Positions 51,108 through 64,000 of a stretch of DNA of 64,000 bases are shown here, piece after piece. Source of the DNA: Ricordea florida (lineage: Eukaryota; Cnidaria; Anthozoa; Corallimorpharia; Ricordeidae); assembly GCA_949710005.1 (NCBI GenBank), contig OX453274.1, positions 34,348,714-34,412,713 on the forward strand. Direction: 5' to 3'. The notes under the pieces were generated by a model. It did no database searches. It was not told the DNA's origin and saw only the letters and a program-made list of their open reading frames with translations. Positions within the stretch are counted from its first letter, which is position 1. Every line of letters starts with the position of its first letter. The translations under genes were made by a program, and so were the position numbers.

Positions 51108-51461
51108 CTGAAAAATAGTTACAAAACATCACCTTACAAGATAAATGATTTTCACATCTCATTTGACCACACCCACCCTAGCGGTGCTGTCAATAAGACC
51201 CCGCTCCCCCCACCCCCCCTCCCCCCCCCCCAGAGCTCCAGCAGGTTCTCTCTTCAAAATCGCCGGCTATATTTCTTGTGTTAATGTGCTTATGAAGAAA
51301 TAATTTAAAGAAACTTTAGTCAACTCTGCTGGGTGCTAACATCAGGTAGCCACCAGCTTCAAATCTTATTGAAAGCACTGCCCTAGAGGTACCAAGAGGC
51401 ACATGACATCACATGACATCTGAGCGGTCAGCGACAGTGATAGGATAATGCAAATGAATAT

Positions 51462-51631
51462 ATGAAAGACCATATATTTGAACTGCGGAGTAATATGTAA
51501 TGACATTAATTGATCATCGCAGTTATGTACACAACTTATGTAAGCAGCTGTGAAGTTAAAGCCTGAACGGGATTCGAACCCATGACCTCTGCGATACCGG
51601 AGCAGTGCTCTACCAACTGAGCTATCAAGCC
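51462..51631 (-). repeat. tRNA-Thr-like headed SINE
   Basis: 51561-51631 (minus) reads GGCTTGATAGCTCAGTTGGT...GGGTTCGAATCCC with intact D and T arms and a GGT anticodon in a CCGGTAT loop. The acceptor stem has two mismatches and position 33 is C, so it is not a working tRNA. The tail AACTGCGATGATC...CGCAGTTCAAATATATGG is shared with 43036-43115. Confidence 0.65.
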
Positions 51632-51912
51632 AACTGGGAGCTGGTCATATTGTGAGTTCGTAATATACCCGTGATAGGATAGTTGCCACAGCATACACCT
51701 ACTGCAATAGGGTAAAAAAAAAAAACACTGCTGTCTACACCACAAATTTTCACACTGAGTTCAATTTACTTATTTAGCAACTACCGGTACTTACTGACTA
51801 AGTGAAAGCAAACAGTTCTGTAACGTAGTAAAAGGTTCGAACCCAGGAGTATCAGTAGTTCATATAGTTTGATCGCCCGGGTGAGGGTGGTTCTGAAAAG
51901 AACTGTTGTTGG

Positions 51913-51957
51913 TGACTGCCGTTTCGACAACCTGAGCAGAAGTCATCTTCAGAGTCA
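51913..51957 (-). ncRNA. Hammerhead-ribozyme-like motif, copy D
   Basis: Minus strand: TGACT-CTGAAGA-TGACTTCTGCTCAGGTTGTC-GAAA-CGGC-AGTCA. Stem I is 5 bp, stem II closes with GAC/GTC, and the core is CUGANGA/GAAA. The expected GUC site reads GGC, so cleavage is probably lost. Confidence 0.35.
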
Positions 51958-51999
51958 AGTGAATAGTGTTTGTCAGACGATGATGTTATAAGTCTGATC

Positions 52000-54900
52000 T
52001 GTTAAACGTGACTGGTCGGTTTAGCCATGATGGTATTGGCTGAAAGACTCCTGTAAAGTTCTGTAACGGTTTGCAAAACGTGTCCACATGTATACCCAGA
52101 GTTGATTGGTGAGTCCGTTAACAATTTCCTAGTAGTGACCAGCATCCAATTTCTCATTACAATATTTAGAGTTTATAAACCATTCATGTTATCAGAATAA
52201 CGAAAATAATCACCAAAAAAATTGATATACTGATATTTACACAAATTCTTCTCACTAGTACCATAACTAATATATGAGAACAGTTAGGAGAAAATGAATA
52301 TTGATATTGGGGCTTAGTACACAAAAAAATGGATTCTAATATTTAACATTGTTTATAAGTTCTTGTTTGACATAACTAGTGCATGCACACAACATTTAAT
52401 CATGAACTTGACCTAAATTAGAAAATTTCGAAGATCACTAGTACACACTCATAACTAACAATTACCAAAATTGTTGACTAACTTGCATTGTTTTCAATGT
52501 TAAAAAAATTTAATTTCTACAATGATAATTTGGGTGGAAGAGATGCTTATTACTAGAACCTGAAAAAGTTCAGTAAAGGAAAATCAAACCCTAAATTTAT
52601 TACCTTCAACTATCTGAAGAATCCTTCTTATCAGTTACTTCAAAAGAGGAATCAAAACTTAAATACCCACTTGAAACACTCAGGAAAATAAATTATACTA
52701 AAAGGAAAACTATGGCTAAATTTAACTTTAATCACTGTTACGGTACTTAATGGCATATATGGGTGTGAACCAATTTACAATTTGATTTTTGAGGAAAAAA
52801 AAAGAAAAAAACATTTTTGAAAAATAGTCTAAGCTAATCAGTGTTCATTTGCAAAAATCTCAAATGGTAGATTGGAACTCCAAAAAAAAACCATAATTTA
52901 TGACATGTAATAGCAGTACTGTAAAAATCTGTAAAGCAATCCATGGATTGAATTATATCTCTGAACCATTCAGGATTAGTGTATAATTTTTATATTGTGG
53001 CTCAATTTTTTCCTTGTTTAAATTTTATTTTCCTTTGTTTTTTGGTATGATAATGTATGATAATTGGTTTGAAACAAAGGAAGGTAAAATTTAAACCAAG
53101 GAAAAAATTGAACCACAACATATATACATATACTTTTTACCATGTGGAAATTACTGTTGACAATAATATCACAGACTAGCCTGGAAAACATCAAACAAAG
53201 TGTAAATCAAATTATATACTATATGACATTGCCAACTTCATCAAACCCAAGCTACATGTGTTATCCTAGTGTAGAGATAATAATTCCAGATGACATACAG
53301 TGTCAGTTAAAAGAAAAAAATTAAAATACGATCCTTGACAAGCAAACAGTCATGAAGTCACACCAACGAATATGGCACCAACAACACCCTGCTGTGACCA
53401 CCAGCCAATTTAGCGTTTTAATTTCAAACAAAATACATTTAACACTACTTTAAATGATTTTTCCTAAAGAAGAATATGCTTAAAATTTATTTTAAATTTA
53501 ATGGGAATAAAGACAGAACCATTGTAATCATACAACAAAATTCATACAAACATATACACATACAAGTAACTCGATCACCAAAAGTTTTGTTTAATGACAA
53601 GATAAAGTCAGTTTTAAGTGAAGAGAGAAACACTTCTTCCTTTGGTTCATAAATAATACAATCCAAAAACTCCCTATCTACAGACAAAATAACTCCAATC
53701 TGGGCACACAACTTTACATGTGAGTTTTTGTAGCATGACACTGTTTTACAGTCAACTCTTATGGTACATCAAGACCACATGAAATAACTTGGAGAATAAA
53801 AGATCACAGTTTGAGACAAGGGTTTCTTACCTTCCTGCTTCTTCCATTCATAAATACATATACATGGACACTGACAAAATAGTTGTTTTCAACCTGAACC
53901 AGAGAGGTTTTCATTTTGCTGTTTTAAATCTTCAACCAGAGTGGAACATAATACCATGTAAATGGGGCTATAAGGTTGCCTCTTCAAACATCACCAAGCT
54001 TTAGACAAAAATCTTTCACAGGCACTTTCACATTAGATTAATTATGAGCTTTCACTCAGTTCCATTCCTCATAAGATCATACACAAAATGAAAGGAGACA
54101 AAATAACAGATGAATATTCATACCTCAAGGAAACAAAACATTGAGAGCCATAATAAGTCCCTACAAGGACTGTATTTCGTATCATTTAAATATGTAATAC
54201 GCTTATCCGGCTAGCAGTCACAGAAAGCAGATTTGGTCATAAATTATTCAAAAACACTGAATTTGCATCACAAGAATAGAGCAGGTGCTAAATTCTCACT
54301 TGTGTTTTCAATGAATGTTCTGAAATATTGCTTTAATTGATTCCAAGCTGCAAATGTTGAAAAACATTTAAACAGTGCACTAAAACAAGTAGAACATTAA
54401 ATAATTAAAACATTGTTGAAGCACTGGTACTATCGTACATGAACATTTATACACACAAATTCAAGACACAAAACTCATTTGAATGACTCTGTGAAGACAA
54501 AGCACATAAGGGTACACAAAACATCTGCTTTTAATGTCATTGTCAGACATATTGGGCTGCAATTAAAAAGTAAAATCTGTTTTTCTTTTTTTTTATACAA
54601 AAACTTAAGGTAGTGGCAAAAAGGAACACTTTTTAAAGAAAAAACAGTTTTAAATAATTTATGGAGCTTCCAAAAATAATTGACATTAAATCGATTTTCC
54701 GCTAGATGCAGGTGCACTTTAAAAATGAAATACAAACTGTCTTGATCAGACAAATCTGCAAAATTTTAATAAAGTTTTAAATATTTTAATTAAAAGAATC
54801 ACCAACCATGAAGAACAGACTACTTCATGAGGTAAACGATTGCTGCTGTTACTTGCCAAATAGAACTCTGCACCAAATTATAAAACTACAGCAAATGTCC

Positions 54901-55957
54901 CTATAAAAATAATGTCCCACTCACAAACATGAGCAAATGACCATGCATACACACAACACTTAAATTATGCAAAAGCCAGAGTTCTGATTTCTAGAATACT
55001 ACATTTGTAGTACAGAATCTTTCATTCTTAGTTTGTTACCAAAAGGGATTTAATCAGCCTTTCTTGTTAGAGGAAATAAAAGGTCCTACAGTGTATGACT
55101 TTGTGCAGTTTTGAGAGTGAACTTCATTCTTCCAATAAACAAGCCAAATACTTCCACTGTACGCTAATAAAGGATGCTTGTATTTGTTTACAGTATCTCA
55201 GCTAGCAGTGTATTCTTTCCATTCCACATAAAAAAATATGTGTAAAAAAAAACTCCCACCCTAACCCATCTTTAGCTGGTAGTCTAATACAGGCTGTATA
55301 ATTAAGGTAATATTTGCTGCAATAATTTGAAGGCTTTCAAGAAAAATTAGATTGGTACTATTAAACAAAAATCCTCATAGACCTGTGTTGCACTTAGTCC
55401 TTACAATTCTTCAAGTGTGCCAGAAATATCCCATACATTACTAAGTTTTAAATCCATACAGAGTATTAGCACCATACTTATTTATTTAATACTCAAGTTA
55501 CATGAAAAACAACAAGGTTTCTACAATATGGAGGGTATAAACTACACATACGTCTCAAATTAAATTGGTTAATTTTCTTGCATGTGGCCTGATTCCCTAG
55601 AGGGAAAACAGGGGGGAAATGGTAAAAAAAAATGCAGAGCAGTCTATTTTCTAGAGAATCGAAGGCCACATGCAATAATCTGCCAATTACAGGCCAAAAA
55701 AACAACATCAAAAATTGGAGAGAAGACAGTTAAGCCTTCGGCTCTTCAACTGTCATGTTAAGCTTACAGAGTTGTCTTCAAGAAGCTGTACAGTGAAGTA
55801 CAGCTGGCTATGCAGCTAGGCCACTAAACTTATAAATCAAAGAGAATGATTTTACTTTCTGTGACAAATACCAAAAAATATTTATCATTATGATAGCACA
55901 TGTATGCACATTTGAATGGAGAAGTAAGTTAGCTCTGATGACTGTACCAGTACTTAC
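52000..55957. other. C2CD2-like intron sequence
   Basis: AT-rich intron with poly-A/T runs. No gene, RNA or large repeat recognised; a short inverted repeat near 53.0-53.11 kb (TTTCCTTGTTTAAATTTTATTTTCC...) is visible. Confidence 0.4.
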
Positions 55958-56071
55958 TGCCTCTGAAAGATTCTCCTTTGAAGTAGCCTCAGCAAGAGGG
56001 ATGTTGGTGATGGTCTTACAGATAACTTCTTTAACCTTCTCTTGAATTTCACCAGCGTCTACATCATTCTC
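55958..56071 (-). CDS. C2CD2-like gene exon, SMP-like domain end
   Basis: Acceptor CCTAACAG, donor GCA|GTAAGT. 38 codons, phase 0 both sides: ENDVDAGEIQEKVKEVICKT then ITNIPLAEATSKENLSEA. It corresponds in position to the IEELIKDAIVST helix that follows the SMP domain in C2CD2L. Confidence 0.75.
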
Positions 56072-57384
56072 CTGTTAGGAGAAAATCAGAAACAAGAACA
56101 ATACAAAAACTTAGAACAATATAATACAAAAAGCGTAAATACAATATGATAAGACACTTCATAAAGTGACCATGTGTTGACATGAACACAACATTTTTGT
56201 CAACTGCAATAAAACCAAAAGGAAAGCAGAACAATCTCAACAAATTCAACCAGTCCAATGCACCACTCAGAAGTAAAACTAAATTTGCTCCATCAGGGCC
56301 AAGCACTGGAAAAACATGTATATCATAAAAGACATACATTCAAACCTCGCTGTTTCAAACTCTCACGGGAAACAAAAAATAGCTTGAGAAAGTGAAGATT
56401 TGAGTTAACGGATAGTAAATGACTGAAAAAAAATCCAAGGGAAATAAGTTTGAGTTTGAGGTAGTGGGGAGTTCGAAATAAAAAGGTTTGACTGTAGCTG
56501 ATGATATGCTGGCTTGAAATAATGAATGTAACTTAAAAATATACATTAGGTCACAGATCCAACATTTTGACACTGCTGTTTATAGTGGATGTGTATCCTT
56601 GTTGCAAATGGCTTTAGTTTTGCTTCTGATTGGTTGTTACAAAGGTGGATGATTCTTTGATCAATCACATAACACAGCAATTAATTAATATAACAATTAA
56701 TACTTTTAACCCTGAATTGAAAAATGACTTAAAAATAGAAATGAATATGAGTGCTGTGTCCTTTCCCTAAACTAGAGAACATGATGATAAACTCAGCATC
56801 CCAAACGTTGCTATTTCCTTGAAAATATATTCAAATTGCACGGAAAAGTTACAGTAATTTCATACATTGATAATTAATAGGAAATAAGATTGCAAGAAAC
56901 AACATTGAGACTTCTAAGAAGGTCTATTAAAGGCAATGACCATGAAGACATTCTGGCAAGTTAACAAACAAAGCACTGTTATTAAATTGTCTTTGAACAC
57001 AACAGAAAATCAAACCTTTGCATGGGTGACTAAAGGTTGTACACAACACAATTTGGTTTAATAACTTTTATTTTATTTTATTATTTTGCCACACAGAATA
57101 AATTACAAGAAGAATAGAAAAGATAATAAATGGGCTAATTCATATTAAATTTAAAATATGCATACAACTTGGAAGGAATGATTGCGGTGGGGAAGTCTCA
57201 GAGAAGTCTCAGAGCTTATGGGAATAGAGATTACCCTCCCCAGGCAATTTAAATACTAGTAGGCAGCATTTAAAAATAAAGAAAAAAGACATGTAAAAAC
57301 TATTTTAAGTATATATTAGTGTGTTTAGAAAAAAATATAGATGTAAGGTGTTAAGGTAATTAGATTGTATCCTGTCTGACCCCT

Positions 57385-58740
57385 AAAAATGGTTTGATCA
57401 CACCTTTGAATACATTAAAAGTCTTTGATGTTATTCAGTAATGAATTCCATATTGAAACAGGATCAAAATTTTTTTTAATATTTGTTCCACAGGTATGAG
57501 ATCGGTAAAAGTCAGAGGCCATGTATCTTGTTGAATATTGATGAATCTGATTTCTAGTTGGAAAGATTAGAGTTAAAGCAATAGGTAAAGCGTCATTATG
57601 ACACAGGTACATGAAAGAACTTGCTTCGAGGAAGTTAATACTAAAAACATCAAGAATGTTCAAATTTGCAAAAAGAGGTTTACTTGAAGCCTTTAACAGC
57701 CAGCCTAAGAGAATGCCTGGACTGCCCTTTTCTGTAGCAGGTAAATTTCATTGCAAGTTGGTAACATAAGTAGAGGCCCAAATTATATTGAAGTAAGTAA
57801 GATATGGATAAATAAGTGCATAGTATAGTATAAGAAGAGATTTTGACGGCAAATAGTAATTAGCTTCAGAAAGTAACCAGAAAGATTTAGAAATCTTAGT
57901 CGCAATAAAATTAGCATGAGTTTTCCACATAAGATGCTCATCAATATATAGACTCCAAGGAACTTAGTATTTTCTTCTTATTCAAGTACATTATTTTCTA
58001 CAATAATCTGTCACATTTTTTTTGCCTTGGTCTGAAAATCATTAGTTTTGTTTTCTTAATGTTGATTGATAACTTACTGGCTTTAAACAAAGTTGAAACA
58101 TTGTGGAGCTGGTCGTTAAAATGGGAGGTACCCCTAAGTACATCTAGGTCACTATGTTAAAAAATTATACTGGTGTCATAACCAAATAATATAAATTCGA
58201 GTTCATTAGAGCTAGAGCAGGCTGGGAGATCATTGATACAAATAATAAAAAAGAGGGGGCCTAGCTATAGTATAGAGCCTTGCGGTATGCCACACATTAG
58301 TCTCAAAACATCGGATTTAGAATCATCAATTTGGACATATTGCACTCTATTATGAAAATAGTCAGTTATCCATTGATGGACTGTCCCAGTGATGCCACAT
58401 GCTTCCAATTTTGATTGTAGTATTGCGTGATCTATGGTACCAAGGGCTACTGATAAGTCAAGAAATATTCCAGCCAAATATTTTTGGCAGTCAACAGTGT
58501 TAGTGACTTTGTTCACAAAATCTATCAAAGAGTGGGAAGTAGAGTGGCCAGGACGAAAACCAAATTGATGTTTAAAAAACATGTCACTATAGACAAGAAT
58601 TGAAATATGCGATTACAAATGGCTCTTTCAAAAATTTTAGAAAAGGCAGGAAGTATACAAAGTGGTTGGTACATGTAGTTTTGTGCTAAGCTAGTGTTTT
58701 CAGATTTAAAGACAGGAATGCAATTTTAGATATTTAAGTA
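57385..58740 (-). pseudogene. Degraded LINE reverse transcriptase (CR1/L2-like)
   Basis: Minus strand reads HQFGFRPGHSTSHSLIDFVN, GIFLDLSVALGTIDHAILQS and CGIPQGSIL, then ELEFILFGYDTS, the KLSINIKKTK region and the C-terminal thumb (FWLLSEANYYLPSKSLLILY). These are RT motifs 2 to 7 in order. The first catalytic Asp position (AFDT) reads ALGT and the FADDT box reads FGYDT. Stops and frame changes break the frame. Clearly dead, and 5' truncated. Confidence 0.85.
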
Positions 58741-59407
58741 AGCTCTTTGTAAGCCAAGGTTTCCAAGATACATAAGATACATAAAGACCAATACAAAAAC
58801 GTATCTACAAGCTTGTTGATAAGGAACATCATAAATAATGAGTATGTACATTATACTTCACATCCAAAGATATATGATCAGGATACAATTACAGGATTAC
58901 AATTTACAAAAAACCACATCAAGGGAGGCTGTACCATAAGGTGAATTAATTAAACATCTTTTACATGAATACACACTCTATTATTAAAATAATATTAATT
59001 TACCAATCACAGCCAATCACCACTACAAGTTTAAATGAACGCACCTCACAGAAGATGTGATCATTCTATTATATGTTGAAACATTACACATTTCAACAAA
59101 TACTTTGTTTTCAGAATGCAGTCTCGGAATCAAATTTGTTACGTACATTGAAAGCACACTGTAAATCAGTCCAGGTTAATAATAATAATATTAAAACACC
59201 AATTGGAAGATACAATTATGACTTAAACCTGCTATAAATTGTCATTTAAATTTTGATGCAGAGCTGGAACAAAACCTTGCTTGAAGGTAACAGGGTAACT
59301 GAAAATATTTTTTTTCAGATATGATAATAACAGCAAGGTGTAGAATGTACCTGTCAAGTACAAGCCTAGGATGTGTGATATCAAACAAACTGACTTGAAC
59401 TGCTCAC

Positions 59408-59530
59408 CTCAATTACATCAGAAGAATCTGGGGATGCCTTAATAACACACTGAAGTTTGGTTTCTTCTGTTTGTTCCACAACGTCATTTCCAACTCCTGC
59501 TTCAAACCACAACACATTCAACAACTGACC
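59408..59530 (-). CDS. C2CD2-like gene exon, SMP-like domain
   Basis: Donor GAG|GTGAGC, acceptor best placed at AGTAAG (59531-59532). Reads GQLLNVLWFEAGVGNDVVEQ then TEETKLQCVIKASPDSSDVIE; 41 codons, phase 0 both sides. Acceptor choice uncertain by one or two codons. Confidence 0.65.
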
Positions 59531-60108
59531 CTTACTATCACAACCAGTAACACTGTCCCTACAGCAGGTCAAATTTAAAGCTTTCTCAACAAAAAGCCAA
59601 CTGAATCACCTTGCTTTGAAGAGTCCTGTCCCATGGCAGGAGTCAAGAGTTTGGAAGAAAACAATAAAGTCACAAAACCAAACTGAAGAGGCTGTTAAAG
59701 GCTCACAAAAAACTTGCTTCCATGCGGCAGTCTTGCCAGGTGTAAATAATTCATTAGACTGAAGCACCAAACTGCATCCAGTAATCACAGAATAATGTTG
59801 ATGGAAAGGAGGAACAAGGGAGAGACCTGGGTAGAAGTTGTCATACCAGGGTGGTTACATCAACAGAGAAGCAGAGAGAAATTTCACTCCGTCAAAGGAC
59901 TCTGAAGACGAGAACACTCAAATGTCAGCCTATTTATTGTGTTATGGCACCGACTCATGTTCCCAACTCATTTGTTAACCCAAATCCTACAATTCCACCC
60001 TGAAGCAGCACTAGTTTCATTAGAAACTCAAACTGATAACAGAAGCAGCTAGAACCGGTGAAGCAAACAAGCCACCTGCACACATGACAACTCAAGCATT
60101 TCATAGCC

Positions 60109-60295
60109 AGGGGTTTCAATAAGTTCTGAAGTTGGCGGCTGACCATATTAAAGTAGGCGGCCGTAACAGGTGAGAAATTCTGTGACTCAAGAAACTCAAG
60201 GGACCAAAAAGAAATTTAATGTTAGAAAGTAGGCGGCGACGATTTGGGAAGTAGGTGGCGAAATTCGCCGGTTGCCGGCTTCTATTGAAACCCCT
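60109..60295. mobile_element. hAT-type MITE, 187 bp
   Basis: Ends AGGGGTTTCAATA and TATTGAAACCCCT are inverted. TCATAGCC (60101-60108) and GCATAGCC (60296-60303) are an 8-bp duplication with one change. Confidence 0.7.
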
Positions 60296-61689
60296 GCATA
60301 GCCATCTCAACAACACAATGCACATGTTAGAACACCCTGATATGTTTGTCAATTACAACACACAATTCTCTCAGGAAAAACAACAGTTTGATAAGAAAAA
60401 AAAAATAACTCTAGTTCATCACTTGAAATGTACAAAGTTGTTGTACATGTAAAATTTTTACATTGCAGTTCTTAGCCCTCAAAAAACATGTTTGTTACTA
60501 AGTAAAATAATATTTATATTTATTTATAATATTTAGTTCATTTTGCAGATTCTTTGAGGGGCTATGTGGCAATTCTCACTGAATGGGCTGGTATTACAGG
60601 TGGCAATTGGCAGGTACATTCAGTTCACCTTACATGGCAAATTAAAATACATGAAACAGTATGTAACTAGTATAGAATATACCAGAGAAAAATGTTGCAA
60701 TAATGAAAATAACAAATTTTGTACACAATTTGTGAATTTTTAATTTCATTTGACTAGTATAATTTCATGAATTTTTTCATATTTTAAGTATTACTGAATC
60801 AGCTGGTATCACAGATGACAATTGGCAGGTACATTCAGTTCACCTTACATGACATAAAAACATTATTTTAACATTCCAATAGTTATTGTATCAGTTGAAA
60901 ATAAGTAGAATATACAAGAAAAAGTGCTATTGTCTGCCAAAAACAATATTACTAAAAATAGTAAAGAAGTTAGATGAAAAGTCTCTTAACTTAGTTTTAA
61001 TTTTAATCAGTTTTTTTGCACAATCAATTTCATGGAGCATGAAGCATTTTTTATAAAGAATACAAACAATAACTAACTTTTGCTTGGTGCAGAGATGTGA
61101 CCTGACCTGACCTGATCTGTTCCTGAGAGTGATTTCAAGGAAATCAAAAAGGTAGAAGTTATACACTGTAGATACCAGCCAAGGAGACAAATACTGCATC
61201 TATGAATTTCCTTGTCATGAAAAGGTCATCATTTTCAGTATCATTGCACTCAAAATATTTTAGCACACATTCTTCATACACAGCTTATGAACAATTAAAA
61301 CTTCCTGACTTCATAATTTATTGTATTACTGAACATCACATTAAGAGAAGATTATCCTTGGATATCCCTCCATTTAGCCCTTAAAGCTCCAATTTCAATA
61401 TTCACTTTCTCTTAGCTGTTCTCATATATTTCTTATGGTACCAGTGAGGAGAATTCTCTTAAATTACAATACAACTCTTTTTTGGTGATCATTTCCATTA
61501 TCCTCACAACATGAATGATTGATTAACAGTGAATATTGTAATGAACAAGACTCAAGACTGAGGTATTTAGGTACTTACAGTACATCAATTATCACTTATC
61601 CTGGCATGATCATAATTATAAGATATATTTGTGACAAAATTAGCAAGTGTATTAACGTTATGATAAAGGTAAATCATTATCTAGGTAGT

Positions 61690-62210
61690 CAATGTTTAAC
61701 TAGTATTTATTAGTCTCTTATTTAGCCATATCTAAGTTATATGGTTGTACATTGTGGGGTAATAATTACAAAACCCCATTATTGCAGGTTATAAGACTCT
61801 AAAACAAAACAATTAGAATTATCAATGATGTTCTTTTACAAGATCATATTACTCCATGCAGTATGTTACCTTACGTTTATTGAAATTTTGTAACATTGTT
61901 AAAATGTACACTTATTTATTTCTATATGATCATCTTTCATCTTTGTTAATGACAAGCCATGTAATTTCCCAATATCCCTTGTTTCTGAGCAACATAATTA
62001 TTCCACATGGACTGCAACTTCTTGACAATTATTCCTTCCTCACTTTAGGACAAACATAAGAAAATTCTGTCCTACCATTATTGGTAAATATTTTTGGAAT
62101 GGAATGATCTTCCTCTTTCAATTCGAAATATCCCATTGAAAATCCTTTTTAAAGGAGCAGTTTCCAAATATTGTTTTGCTCAGTATTAATCTCCTAATGT
62201 TTGATGCCAT
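61690..62210 (+). pseudogene. Decayed LINE 3' end
   Basis: Plus-strand fragments with stops resemble the C-terminal part of the same LINE class: a PYLxY-like start, KTKQLELSM, and near the end FRTNIRKFCPTIIGKYFWN. Followed by TG-rich sequence. Confidence 0.5.
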
Positions 62211-62796
62211 AATGTATCTTTGTATGGTGTGTGTGTGTGTTATGTGGTGTCTTTTTGTTGTGTGTGCATGTGTTATTTTTGTATTTAGTAATGAGCTATA
62301 CATAACAATTATTAAATGTTGTTCAGGGCACTAATTAGTTTTTACTATAATAATATCATGCCCTTCTCCATTTTATTTTCTTGTACCTCTATTCTATCTA
62401 CTTTGTATTGAGAAAACAATAAAATGAAATGAAATAATAAGAAATTGGATGCTGGTCACTACTGGGACTTGACGAGTTAAGCGGCTGTGCACTGTGATGA
62501 ATTTTGACAAGTCACACAAATGTGAAAATGTTTGAGACATTACAGTAATTACAATGAGCAGTACCTATAAAATTTACCATTACATACAATGTACATGTAT
62601 GAAACACAGAGTCTTTGCTCCTTTGGAAGAAAGTTTTAAAAAGGTGAAACTTTCAAATAATTCTAAAGTGCAAAGAAACAAACGTTTTCAAACATACTGA
62701 TGTTTTCAGCCCCGATGATGAACAGAATTTTCAAAAAGGTTGTTTTCAAAGTCAAAACATTTTTATACTTTTTACCTTCTTAAAGCATATATTTAC

Positions 62797-62895
62797 CTCT
62801 GCTACGTATTTTGTTGACAGTGCTATCACTGGCAAACCAATAAACTGTGCACTCATTTCCAGCCTTGACGGAGCCGTGCTGAGGTGTAGAGCCAC
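62797..62895 (-). CDS. C2CD2-like gene exon, SMP-like domain
   Basis: Acceptor TTTTTAAG, donor GAG|GTAAAT. 33 codons, phase 0: VALHLSTAPSRLEMSAQFIG then LPVIALSTKYVAE, alternating strands as in tubular lipid-binding domains. Confidence 0.72.
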
Positions 62896-63578
62896 CTTAA
62901 AAAGTATAATTAAAAACTGTTATGAATATAAATACACTGTGCTTAACCACTGATACCCAGAATCACGGATAGAACAATGGGTAGTGTGCTTATAAATTTG
63001 ACTGTTATTGTACAGTATATGCTGTACAATAAGTACTGGTACCAGTACATTTATTGGATTTGCAAGTATATCAATAAAGTTATTCCACCATGAGAAGGTA
63101 AAGAAGGTGTTGTTACTAGCATCAAACTTTAGTCAGACTGTCCATCTCTTCTACATGTACATTTATGATCTTTCAGTGGTATAACTTATAGGAGTTTTAG
63201 TGGATCCAGGGCTTTCACTCCTCAAGAGTTCATTACAATTCCCTCTTATGGTTCTGTATTTGTTCAAATGATATTTCCAGAGACAGTCATTACTATGTGA
63301 ATCATGCTGGAGCAAGTTTGCCCTGGATTCTGTGACAGAGCAAGAATCTTGTCCTTGTATGAGTGCATAATCTACCATATGAAATGAATAGAACATGCAC
63401 AATTTCACTCAATTCAATTCATGAATGTTTTTAAATAGTCTCTTGTAAACACAAAACAAAAAAATCAAACAGTCATTCTGGTATGGGACTTGTGCCAGGG
63501 CAAGCTTTAATTTGCTATCATGTAAACACCCTCTCACTTTATCAACTTGTCTGACCAACCTATTTATAGCACAGTTAC

Positions 63579-63698
63579 CTCTCCACTTAGTCTTACTACA
63601 CGCATTTCCAATTTTGTAACTTTAACTCCAGCATCTGTTTGATGTAATACACGAACAAGGAAACCAAGATCCATAGACTCTACATGAAACGTAATGCA
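63579..63698 (-). CDS. C2CD2-like gene, most upstream exon in window
   Basis: Acceptor TTCAATTCCAG, donor GAG|GTAACT; 40 codons, phase 0: CITFHVESMDLGFLVRVLHQ then TDAGVKVTKLEMRVVRLSGE. The gene continues beyond 64000. Read together, the 13 exons give an SMP-like beta-rich region, a C2 domain, an acidic Pro-rich linker and a basic tail. That is the order in C2CD2/C2CD2L (TMEM24), which carries phosphatidylinositol between ER and plasma membrane. Overall similarity is low outside the C2 domain, so the family name is provisional. Confidence 0.68.
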
Positions 63699-64000
63699 CT
63701 GGAATTGAAAAGCAAACACAACGTACCACTGAGATGACAATGCATAATGCTAATGTCCGTCATTATTAGTGATTATCTAACAGCAATGACATGTGGTTAT
63801 TTATGAAAAGAAGCAAATTTGATCAAAAAAACAAAATTTGAAACTCTTTAATCTTTCTGCACTGACAATTACATGTACTGTAAATCTGTCTCAAAAAATA
63901 CAGTCTACACATTACGACTGATTTAAAATATTTTTAACAAAAAGGAGATTTCATAAGTTCCAAAAGGATATTTGATTTCACGTCATTTTTATTACTGCTA
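63699..64000. other. C2CD2-like intron, nothing seen
   Basis: Intron upstream (on the minus strand) of the exon at 63579-63698; no feature recognised. Confidence 0.4.

Noticed and set aside
51561-51631. Functional tRNA-Thr gene
   Set aside because: Acceptor stem mismatches, C at position 33 and a SINE tail shared with 43036-43115 point to a SINE head.
51536-51745. 69-aa frame with IAQLVEHCSG...
   Set aside because: This is the translated box A/B of the tRNA-like SINE, a common annotation artefact.

Overview
The window looks like a cnidarian nuclear genome, probably a stony coral or close relative. It is AT-rich, with spliced metazoan genes and many short inverted-repeat elements. The organism call rests on gene families and repeat style recalled from memory, not on a search.

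Layout. The last exon of POLR2L (RNA polymerase subunit RPABC5/RPB10) lies at 307-415 (+). A two-exon LHFPL-type tetraspan gene lies on the minus strand (26433 down to 1724). Its roughly 24 kb intron contains a 15.9 kb Polinton/Maverick element (6687-22552). A six-exon gene for an unrecognised multi-pass membrane protein follows at 28488-35584 (+). A repeat-rich stretch with an ADH class III pseudogene fragment covers 35.6-43 kb. From about 43.1 kb to beyond the right edge, a minus-strand gene of at least 13 exons encodes a C2-domain protein resembling C2CD2/C2CD2L (TMEM24). Its introns hold LINE, SINE and foldback debris.

The Polinton has 479-bp terminal inverted repeats that look identical base for base. 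It encodes a protein-primed type DNA polymerase B broken by one in-frame TAA, an RVE integrase, a capsid candidate, an A32/FtsK-type packaging ATPase and a small jelly-roll minor capsid candidate. A run of small membrane or coiled-coil proteins follows, then a 536-aa membrane-anchored protein, a Cys/His-repeat protein and several small orphans. Read as a unit, replication and integration genes lie at the left, and virion and membrane genes form one rightward block.

The most interesting signals are regulatory. Virion-block genes share ATCTAAAGAT-like boxes 22-27 bp upstream of their ATGs. The minus-strand and terminal genes use a different ATTTAAAAGATAA-type box. Gene 3' ends carry short perfect or near-perfect hairpins, most with GTTAT...ATAAC arms. 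Both terminal genes start inside the TIRs, so they share the same promoter and first 14 codons. This resembles large-DNA-virus transcription logic kept inside an animal intron. Separately, four dispersed host repeats carry hammerhead-ribozyme-like cores with compensatory stem I changes.
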